Positions 13,401 to 25,400 of a stretch of DNA of 64,000 nt are shown piece by piece. The stretch is from positions 372,001 through 436,000 of the forward strand of contig PTFA01000304.1 of the NCBI GenBank assembly GCA_003342895.1, read 5' to 3'. The notes beneath the pieces are model-generated. The model made no database searches and had not been told where the DNA came from. It saw only the letters and a list, made by a program, of their open reading frames with translations. The position numbers and the translations under genes were made by a program. Each line of letters starts with the position of its first letter. Position 1 is the stretch's first letter. This DNA is from Casuarius casuarius. Taxonomy: Eukaryota; Chordata; Aves; Casuariiformes; Casuariidae.

Positions 13401-16400
13401 ATGCTTACAAGAGTATGCTTCATACTTGGAAAATGCATTCAAGAGCACTTTGTTCTCAGTGGCCCAGAAATACATGCAAATGTAATGATATTTTAAAGTG
13501 TAATAATTTTAACTAGAATGCCCAAGCAAACATTTTTATGTAAGCTAATAAGCAGATTTGCCAACCAGAGATGGGAAATTTAAATTTTTGGTATAGTCCT
13601 CCCAATATGCCTGTCTGTGATTTCTAAGCCAAAAATTCAAAACCAAAACATAAGCTTCAATAGCAACCCACAGTCTTTCCAGTAGTACTCAGAAAGAGCT
13701 GGGGTTTTCTTGCCTGTCAGTTACTCTGATAAAACTCATAAATTGCAACATTTAAGCAAAAGTTAGTATGTGCATGGTTATCATTCCAGTAGCTGAAAAT
13801 GTTAGTAATGCAAGTTAGTTCATGCCTCTTTCTCAGTACTTCAGAAGTGAGAAGAGAGGCCAGAGAGATTCAGTTGAACAAATATCAGAAGTATTTGCCT
13901 AGCAGCATGCTTCATCTTGGATTGTTGCACATGATTAATGAATGGCTGCTTGTGCAGCAAATTTTATGGTGCTGCAATGCTCAGGTCCAAAATGAGGGAA
14001 CTAGAATCACAATTTCTACATATAGAGTGGTAATCACTGTCAACATTTTACTGTTGTTGTCTGTTGCTAAGAAGTGAACTTAGCTTTCCATTTCAGTAGG
14101 TGAAGCATCTCTTTTTTTAGTCAAAGCATGCTATCTTTAGCATAGACTGAGCAGTTTCTGTCCCCACAGGGAAGATGAGGGACAGCTGAACTAGGCAGAA
14201 GCAGATTTGTTGACTAGCCAACTGCTGGACTGCCAGGTATGTCTGAGCAACTGACTGCCTAACACNGTGTTCCTAGTGGTTATGACCAGGATCCTAGCCA
14301 AGGTACTGGCTGAGCCATTTGGAAACATTTTGAAATTTTCTATGTGAGATTCGCAATTTTTTTTTTTTTGAAACATTTACATTTCACAAGAAATACAAAA
14401 TTTCTGATCTTTAACTCAGACTACATTGTTTCTCCTTTTAGGAGAGCAAAATTCTCATGAAACAGTAAAATTGGTTTCCACATATTTAAGGACTAAAGCG
14501 TACAATGTGTCCTTTGTGCATTTGTTCTCTACAAAGAGGAGAACAAGCATACTGATGCAATTCTGGATCAACCTTTCCAAGGTACTTCTTTGAACTGGCA
14601 TCTGTGTGGCAACATTCAAACCTGAGATATATGTGGCAATGGCCCACCTTCTCTTTTGTAGAGGTCAGTTACCAGTATGATTACTGCAGCCAGGCAGCAG
14701 ATGCATAAAGGAAAAGCCAACATGTTCATTTTTTAAACACCTTCTAAATTACAGTAGGTCTGGGTTTAAGGAAACAATTTCTTTGTCCATATAAGCCATT
14801 TTGTTCTTTATTCACATCATCAGAAGGCTCAAAGTGGGAAAAAAAGCTTCTAACTTAACTCTCCAGTGCCTGGAATTAAGCCATGTGTATGATTTGCCAG
14901 TGTCCCACTGTCCCTCATTTGTACTATAATGAACGGTCAGTATTCAGACAGCCAAAATCCAACTAGTTTATTTTAATTATTACAATGTGACTAAGTTTCT
15001 CATGCTATGTTATAATTGACCTATGAATTGCTTTTATTTTCTACTTTCCCAGCCACTTAAACACAGTAGATACCTCCAGGGCACTTGTGAGTTTCAACCA
15101 AAACAGAAGGATGAGGGGGTTGCAGCATTCATCTTAGATATTGTGATTTCAGTATTCAGCAATATATTTCTGGCAAGTATCCAGGCCAGCCAGGCTCCCA
15201 AGAGTCTCCGGTGTTTTCAGACAATCTTAAAATGTATGAGATTCCTGTAAGGACCACTGAGAACAAAGAATGTGGAGAGGAAGCAAGATCTCTTTATATT
15301 CTCTATGTGAACCAAGATGTCTCCAAAATGAAAGATGTTAGGGGGAAATAACAGATATTTCTGTATATAATTTCATATAAAGCTACAGCAGTATTGCTAT
15401 GTAGCTCTGTAGATGAAGAGATCACTGGCTGCTCTGAAAGTTCACTCCAACTCTTTCTGCAACCGGCATATTTTTTAATTGCAGATAGTTCAGAACAGGT
15501 ATTCTTCCCATATTATCCTTTGATCATCATTTATTAAGTAAACCACCAGGGGAACACTCTTTAAAGAAGTCTCTGACTTGCTGGTCTTACGTCATCCTAA
15601 CTACATGCTGTGTTCACAAAAATTGTAAGGATTTCACTGCATTTTTTCTACTTGATTATTCACAGACTCCTACAACTGAGAGATATAATAGGCTGTTCCT
15701 TCTTACCAATTGTCCTAGTCCCTCATCTATTTACAGATTTATGATGACACATAGAAATAATGCTTTCTTTTTTCTGAGTAGATATTTGCAGTTAAAATTA
15801 CTTTCAGAGGAGACAAACAGGTGTTTATGCGTTGTAGCCATACCTTTACTTCCCAGATCCTCAGTTTAGTAGCAGTCAATGCCCCTAGATACCTAAATAG
15901 GCTACTGATATCCAAAAAGATGTAGCTCCAAGATATTGCTGAATTTGGTTATATCTTCACTGTTTTTTTCAATCTGATTTGTTTAGTTAATACTTAAGCT
16001 TTTAAAGGACCCAAAATTAGTTACAGTGAATTAGTTATAGCTAATTTAGGCAATAAGCCAAGGATTGTGTGTATCTGCTTCACTATTCAGTCTCACTGNC
16101 CACATGAGTTCTTTGATCTACCTCCTATGGGGACTTCATGGTACCCAAATAAGTGCCATGAGACAATCTGAAGGCTAATGTCTCTGTGATAAGGCAGATC
16201 ATTTGTCTGGGTATCTCCCTTAACATGCCATCCTAGGAGGATTACAGCAGGGAGATAGGCTAGAGTAAAACTCCACTATCTTGATGGCAACCTACATGCC
16301 TGTCTGCTTATGTCAGCAGGCTTAATGAACTGGTGTTAGCACTATCAATGGAAAGAATGCACTGGGCTGCATACGGTCTCAGATACAGTGAGTAGTATTT

Positions 16401-19400
16401 CTATAAAGTGAGCTGGTCCCTAAGAGAAACAGTCATGTGGAAGACACCCCTGGTTTGTTCCTTGGCACAGTGATACAGAGCAGCCAGTCGAGCCACACCA
16501 GGAGACAGTCAGCTCTAATACATCCCTCAGGAGCACACTCAGAAGGAAGAAGGTGAAAGAGCTGGGCAGGTCAGAGCAGCTTAATTTTTTCCTCCTGTTT
16601 CTTTCTCCTTCTTTGAAGAAGATGGCATGTCTCTACTTTCTTGCCACGTGAGGCCTGAGAGGGAGAAGAGACCTGCACTAACAGCCCTGAAAAGAGATGG
16701 AGAGGCTCAGAACAGAAGTGAGACTAGGGGGAGAGAGCAAAACTGGTATGTGGACTGGAGGCAGACAGTGTAGGGGCTAGGAGATGACAGGGACAAGAAT
16801 AATTTGGGCTGCAGTCAAATTAGTTGCTGGGCATGAGAATTATGATGAACACTCATTTTTTCAAGTCATTTTATATTTAGAGTTAGTTGTTAGCCCAGGC
16901 CTGATTTAGATAACTTACACATCCTAGTTCTGCAAAAGGACGCAGAATAAATGTCATCTTCCCAAGCTTTATACACCTTAATTTCCTTAAACCAATTATT
17001 CAAGCCATATTAAATGAGACATATTTTGATCCCTGTGATAACAAGGTAATTCCAGTAATACAATCTTCTAAGTAAATGATATAAATTTACAATATATATG
17101 GTACATTCATGGTGATTAGAGAAGGAGGTTACAAAGAGCTCAGTTTACTAACTTTACTGACTGCAAGTGCCTGGTAGCTGAAAATGTCCTGGAGGCAGAA
17201 AGGCACCTTTTTTCTAAAAAAAAAAAAGGCCATCTTGCATTCCTCCTGCTTTCCCATTTTATATGTTTTTTGGTAAAAGTGAAACACAGCATAATTTAAG
17301 CCTGAAGCAAACTCAAAAGCAACATCCAGCACAATTGGCAGCACATGTCTCTGCTGATCCTTACTGGGAATAGCTACATTTGTGGCTTTTATAAACGGTT
17401 AAGAGGAAGGGTTCCCATGACTGCAATCTGGCCTACCTAGCATGCATGGGCTAGCTACCCTGTTTCTGATAAATATATTAGCAAGCATGCTCCATAAAAT
17501 ATGTAATTTCGTAACACCCAAAATATTCTTATTAAAGCAAAGCTAATATAATACAAAACAGGCTACAATTGCTTTTTTGGATACATTACTGTTAGCTTCA
17601 GCAGTTTACAATATTCCACATTGAGCTAACAGATGTAGTAAAGAACATGTCATAATGACTGCAAAACACTCATACTCAGGAGACCTTACTGCAATACTGC
17701 GTGAAGACAGAGGAAGATACTTGAACCATTTGCCAGCCAGTATCACATTGCCAGAAATATCAGAAAAGAATCTGAAGCTTTGTGGAGCAAAGACAGCATA
17801 AAACAAAAAGTGCACACAAATAAATTACCTAGTCTTAAGAGACAGCTGTCTTTGTTTAAAGCAATTTCATCATGTCTTATACCCTTAACTTGATCCCTGA
17901 TAAATAAGGACTGAATTATGAACTAAAATGGATGGAAATACTGTCTTTTTAACATCTTATCAATGGTATTTTTGATTTGGATTGACTGTTGTAGGAAAGG
18001 TCTTTCCCAGCATGCTTTTTGTGGGAGGTTTTGTTGGGGATCTTCCTAGGAGTTCCTCACTTGCCAAAACACAGAAGACAACACACATGCAAACGTTATT
18101 TTTGTTCAGCATTATACAGGAGTGGCAGAATTAGGCTTCAGTAAATCCTATTTCTAATCCAAGACTTGAAAGCCATTTAGTCCGGTTTAAGCATATACTT
18201 AATTTTTTTATTCAAAACTAAATGAATGAATTGATATTTTAGTGAGTGTACTCTTTAATTTCTAGGTGACAGCAGGGGACCTGCTATTTAATTATTACAA
18301 GATTATATCTAATACTATTCTTTTTCTATGTATGTTTGTAGGGAAATTATATAAATGCCTGTAATTTCATAATGAAGGACAACTCAGTAACAGAGTAGAG
18401 CAGACATGCAGTACAGCTAAATCATAAATGAATGGCAAAATCAAAATAATCTGCTTTTCTTTTAAAAAAAAAAAGGCTTAAGAATAGAAACTTCATATTT
18501 ATTACTAGTAATGCTTTTCCTGTAGCTGTCAAAAGAATATTACATGTTTCCTATATCAAATATGGTAAGAAAAAAATTGGGTTGTGCAGTGAAAAGCTGA
18601 GGTACATTTCTTGAGATTAACAATATGAAGCAAGCATGGGGGTGTATTTTTTCATTAACACCCCAAGTAGCCAGAGAGGCTGGGTAGAGCTCACTTTACC
18701 TTATGAACTGAGCCACTGTTTCCTAAAACTACCTCTCTGAAAATGTACTGCTTGTATCCTTCAGTACCTCCTACCAGTCCTAACCTGGTCCCAGGTTTTG
18801 ACAAGCTATTGGACTCCTAATTATAAAAAAATGTATCTGGTGCAGTATTGCCGCCCGCCTGTAAGACCCAACCTCCCTTTACTCTTCTTTCTTCCTCTGA
18901 CCGGCAGAGAGTATCAGTAAATGGGCTCGTTCCAAAGCAAGAAGGCATGAGGTAAATCCTGAAAGGCAGAAGTGGCTGGAAAATGAGAATGAAAGGAATG
19001 AAATAAAATTAAATGGCAAAGAGTAGCTTTTTCAAAGTAACTCTCAGAGAATTCATTACTAGCTTCTGAACCCACCATACCACGGTTCTGTCTACACAGA
19101 ACACATTCTCCAGTGCATGTTTCTACCATTCCCCACAGTGTGTATAGTTAAAAACGCACTGTTGGTTTAAAAACAAATCAAAAACCTGGGGGGGAAATAA
19201 ACACAGAGTGTTAAAATTTAAGGCTGATGAAAGTGTCTGTGGTTTGACAACCCTAGAAACTGTTATTCTTTGTTTACTCTTAGAATTTGAGCAACATGAA
19301 GAGCAATAGTGACGTTTCAAAGCACTAGCTATTAGCGTGTGTCATCCCTGACCCCCTCCTCTGCAGGGCTAGCTCCCGCAGTGACATGGGAACTCAGTCT

Positions 19401-22400
19401 GCAGAGCCAGACCAGTTTCAGGCCGTCCTGAGGATACTATAGGTAAGGTATCAATACTACGAGTACTGAAAATATGCTTTACAGGAAGACTAAGAGGATA
19501 TATTCTAGTTTAGGCTGTGGAGGGCACACAAGCTGTGCATGTTTCAGAGAGACCAAAAGAGCAGAGGGATCAGGCTGAACAAAGCAGGATGAGGGATGCT
19601 CAAACGACAGTGAGACAGCTTAGGAGTAGTTAGGAGAAATGATCAGAACACAAAACGAGAGCATGAATTGGAGGCCCTTAGTAGAATGGGAATGGGCCCT
19701 TAGTAGAATGGGATGGTGTTTCAATGTGAAAATATCAAAAGGCAGCATTGGCTGCTAAAAAATAGAACCACACCAAGGTATTTAATCTAGGATGTTAAAG
19801 TTACTTTAAAATGGAAACAGTGGATCTTGTTCATTCAAGAGAGTACCATGAATACATGTACTTTAAAACAGAGTAGGCACAGAAAAAGCCAGCTGTTTTA
19901 TATCTTCACCTAGAAGTAGAAGATTGTGTAATTATATTCCAATACTGAAATACTCTCAAGCTGTTTTCCTTCGGTTTGATATTTATCTCACCGGTTTCAG
20001 AGTTCTTAATTGTGAAAATTAGTGTGCACTGCTCCCAGTAGTGAAGTGCATATGTTTCACTAAAGACAAATGAGAAGCAAGATGGCTTGTCTACCCAGGA
20101 ATATGTATGCAAACTAGAGGGAATCAACAGAGTTGTGAAGTCAATGTGAAAAAACTGAAGTGTATAAGAAAAAGGATCTGAAATCATTGGATTTTTATTT
20201 GTTGTAATGGAAAAGTATGAACATTTCAAAAGGCCTGTCTACCCATGAATCCAGGAAGTTAAAGTGTATTAACTGAAAATGTGAAGTCAGTATATGATTT
20301 AAATATGAAAAGAGAAAATCTATGTTTGAATAACAGGCCTAAAAAAATCAAACCAATTTGTCCACAATAAAATATAACCGTATCAGCAGAAGCCTGTTAC
20401 TATGTCCAATAAATCTATTTGAAATACTCCTCTTTTGATGTGAATAGTTCTGCAGCATTTTAACATCAAAAATCCTACAATTTTTAGGATTAGAGATATG
20501 TAAAACCTCTCATTTATTTTTAGTTTTTCATAAAAATTTATAACTGAAAGAAGAGAAAGAAAAAAACCCATCAGTTAAAAGGAAGTAATGGAAATGAGGA
20601 AGCTTATCTGCTTTATCTGTCTGTTGCTGCAGACAAGCTAATTGTTGTGAAAGCTGATTCAATTGTGAGTTGTAGCACTTGCATTTGAAGACCCTCCAAG
20701 AAGTTTTTCATTTTTTGATGAATCAGAAAGGCATTTCATAGCAAATTTTACACAGCTATGGAAGATTCCATAATATCTTAACACTAATAACTGTGCTAGT
20801 AACAACTACATTATTTTTATTGTATAAGCTAAATGGTTTTGTCACTAAAAGGAAATAAAAAGAAATAGAGCCAGAGATTCTTGGTTCGAATCAGTATCAT
20901 AATATCTAGCTCAGTAGCAGTTTGAACATGAAAGACCAGTTCAAGTACAGTTCTAGAACTAGTACTAGCTGTGAACTAAGTTATATTAACTTAGTATTAT
21001 GTTTTCATAGTGTAAATCTCAGGGCTAGTTTTAAAATCATCATCCAACAAAAGGAATGAAGAACTAGAAAAATGTTTAAATACCTAAGTTGACTGAGGGA
21101 AGATAATAAAATGGCACTGTTGGACCACAGTATAGTTGTTACATACCTCTGTAGTTATTTGAACAGTGGAATACATATTCTTAAAGACTGATGGACACTG
21201 CAGTATTCAGTGAGCTTCCCAGTTCAACAGAAAATTCATGTACCAGCTTCATCACTTCTTTTGGCACTTGGTTCTGATGGTTAACCATGCTCACTGTTAG
21301 ACAGATTATCTTCCTTATTTGAACTTTCCTGGCTTGCAGCCACCACTTTATCATTATGCCTTTGCCTAGCAGGTATTTTCAGTCTGATATATTAAGATTA
21401 TTAGCACATGCTTAATTGTTTTGCTGAACAGGAGAGCTTTGGCTGTGTTCTTTCATTCCCAGTAATATACAGGATCTTGTCTATGCTTAACTAATGAAGA
21501 AGATAATTCTCAAAAAAGGAGATAATTCTAATACTTTAAATTTATAATACCACCTAATACCCATAAGGATGAAAAGCACTTTAAATTACATTATGTGAGT
21601 TACTTTTCAACAAAATTCAATCACTGATGAGATGCGGGTAAAAAAAAGATGATGCAATGGGAATGAAAAAGCCAGCAGGACATCCTATTAGAACAGCAGT
21701 ATCCGATAGGCTTGGAGTCTTCTCTTTTGTAATAACATCCCAAGATATCACATCTTCTCTATATATGAGCAAAACTGAGTGAAGTGATGACCAGGTAAAG
21801 ATCCTTTCCATTCTAACATGGCCTTCTGATGGTGACCTAGGCCCATAGTGAGCAAAAGCATTAATTTAAAGCTGTTAGACAACTGATCATATGTGGAATC
21901 AGCTGCTCTTGTCAGTTTAGCTTCTGAAAAGCCTTGGATTAACAACAAACCCACTTGTCAGCACTTTCAACAGAGACAGAAAAGAACGGAGGTGCATGAA
22001 AAGCCTTTCTTACCTCAACAGGTTGTCATATGAGGTCAGGAGGACAGACTTTTACAGGTGAACTATCTGGAGTTGTCAACCTAGACCTGCTCATATTCCT
22101 AAATGGCCATCAAAATTTAGGATATGTGACTTAAAAATGTTACAGAAACTTCATGTTTCTTCTTTATGATGGGACAACAATGTGTCAGCACATGCTTGTG
22201 AAACACTCACCTTATCCTCTACCAGCATATCCTACTCACAGACTACCAGTGAGTGTATGCCTTTGTCCTTCCACAGAGGAAGCTGAACATGTGTGAGTGC
22301 AGAGGATCAGTGGGCGAGCACAAAAATATTAACCAAACTCTTCCTTTCACTTTGTCCATGCGACTCTACTGATTCAGAAATTTATGTCATTGGCCGACAG

Positions 22401-25400
22401 AAGAACCTTTAGATCAACATGTAAGCTGATCTTTTAACGTGGTCGTAGAATTTCATTCAGTTATTCCCCTTTTTGATCATAGTATCTAATACCAAAATAA
22501 AGAATGCCATCTAGAAAAAAAAATTGCTTTGATTTAGACACCTCAAGAAATTATCACTTCTTTTGGTGCTTAGCCTGAGTGGCTAAATGCCTTTACCATG
22601 CTAATCCTTCTTTAAAACTCTCTGGATTATTGCCACGAGTTCTCATATTTTTCTTTCATAGATTAAAGACCATTTTAGTATCTGATATTGTATGTCCGTC
22701 ATAGTATTATTCTCCTACAGTTTTCAGATTTGACCTTTTCCTAATTATTCTGAGCATCTGTAGTGTTTCATGCAGCAACATTAATGTCATTGCTGAATGA
22801 CACTGAAACACATTTTGCCTTTGGATGCATGTGCTCAATTGATCTCAAAATATAGGACCTCTTTGAAGATGGACTGATCTAAAATGTCTTTCCTACATTT
22901 TCTTCTCTAAATTATATAATTAAGCATAAGCCTACAGGTTGTGGCTGTATTACATCAGTGGTACTGTTTAACAGAGTTTATTCTTTCTGCTTTAAAATGT
23001 CTTTAATTATATATCAAGGCAGACATAATTAATCATTTGACAAAAAAGAAATAACACACACACATTGATTATTCAAGGAATTATTTTGCAGTCTTAGCAT
23101 TGAGAACAAACCAGTTTTTAATAAAATATTTCATGCAGCCTTTGTCTACAAGACATAATTGCATTATTCTGCTCTGACTAACCAACGTTCCTTAGGACTT
23201 CTTTTCCACTTAATATTTTCACTGTTCCCATCAAAAAAAGACTTACGGTATGTTGAAATAACACTAGCATACTCAGGGGTCTGGACTAACCCTAGTGGTT
23301 GATGGACAAGTATAAAGCAATAGGCAAACGTGTGTGCACGTAATTTCTCATTTAATTTGGGATGGCTACGGAGAGTCAAAGGCTGCATACTCTGCAATTT
23401 TGGGCTTTCCAACAGCTCTCTCCCTGCTGATCTTAGAGGTTTCTCAGCAAGGATAGAAATATACCCTGTGTTGGTACTATGCTTTCAACACTGTTTTTAT
23501 TGAAACCACTTCTCCAGGGAAGGAGGAAAAAGAGGGGCCATGACCAATATTTGTTCTGAATATATTAAAACAATGCTTAAAAGTGTTTTCTTTTGGGAGA
23601 AGTGATGAGGAAGAAACAGGAGGAGGAAGTAAAGTATATCTATGAAGAGAGAGTAACCTGGAAAAAGAAAACATTAAGGAATTTGTGATGGGAATAAGAA
23701 ATGATAAAGTGAAGGCTGTAATTCAAGGGAGATGAGAAAGAAAAAAGATTAGTAAAAAGTACCACTTTTTACTAAGTACAGCACCACTGTTTGGTGTAGG
23801 AAATAAAACTGAAAAAGACATGAGAGGTAAGTAAACAGGAAGAAGATGAGAATCAACAGATGTTAGGAAAACCTCTCCAGTCTTTAATGCCATTTTTCTG
23901 GCCTCCCATTCTTTGTGTGGTCCTCAAAGTTGTATTTGAGCCAAACATTTAGTAGTAAATATAGAAACTTTCAACAACATGCATACAGCACATAGAAGGT
24001 CTACCTACAGCCCGTGCAGTCTATACATATGTAACAATTGCTTCCATTTAGAAGTTGTGTAACTTCCTTGGGATATTAAATTGCACAAGTAGGCCTGATT
24101 CTTCTCATTTAGATTCAGAAATACCTTTTGACTTATTGAGACATTGTTCAGGTAGAAGACCAGGCCAGAATTAGGGCCCATTCGTCCAGATGTGTGATAT
24201 AAAAGCCTGTCCTATTCCTATTGTATTGAACATACTCAGAAATGTCAAATGTCTCCATAAATACTATTTCAGTTACTATCTCTTCCCTCATATATAGAAG
24301 CTTTCCTCTGTGGAAGAATCCTAGGGTTTTTGACAACCAAGACTGCACTGTTGGAGCTTAGAGGGAGATTTTTACATCTACCCACTCTGTAAACAGGGCC
24401 TTTCCTTTCAGTGCTCCCCTTGCAGGCTAGAGCAGGGAAGTCTCAAGGAAAAGCAGGAGGAGCAGGAGAGCAAAGCAGTCCAGTTCAGACAGCTGGCGCT
24501 TCCAGCCAGAGTGCACCACTTGCCTTTTTCCACTCTAGAAACACCAGCCCACCAACTTTGAGAGTGCCTCTTTTATCCAATTCTAGTGAGCAATTACAGA
24601 TTCCCAAAAATTTAGTTCCTACTGGACTAATTCCCCTACTCACCATGATTATCCACCCACTGTTTATCAACCCTAGAGGGCCCCTAGCATCCTGGTTAAC
24701 CTACTCCCAACAGCGTTGGGAAATAAAGCATATTATAGACTCTTAAACTGAATTGTCAGGCTTCTTGAGATCATGGAAACTGTATGTATCTTCATTCTGA
24801 ATTTTTTGTTCTTTCTTTGCTGATCTTCACTCAGGACTTCCAGGTAGGAAAAAATTCTCTGCATCAGTGAATGCATGCATGCTATTAATGTTACAATGTG
24901 GTATCCAAAATACTTTTCACAGCAGAGGGAAAATGACAGTTCTCATTGACCTAAACAGGACATCCTATAAAAATAGGGTTTAAAATTAGCAAAGTTCTAT
25001 TTATTCAGTCTGCGGCCAAAAAGGAATGTAGTTTCCCCGTTTCACTGGTAGAAGCTCTGACTCAAATATACCAAGTCATATATATTTAGCTAAAATAATT
25101 CTAAGTAATCCTGGGATGGATTAACAGAGGTATGGAACTTGAAGAACTGAATAACTTCTGTGAATGCATTGACAGACTGCATGTGCTTGTAATCTAAAAC
25201 CCATCTGACTTATATTTTTGCTACTTTCTGTTTTTTTTTTCTTCTATTCCTTTTTGTCATTGTAATCTGATTAACAGTTTTGCAATTGATTCAAATGCAG
25301 GTCACGCTTAGTACAAACATTCCCAGCTGTAGTTAGTGGAGTTCTTGGTGGTGGCATATGGAAGTTCACAACCATGTGGTCTCAATACTTTTAATTCTGA

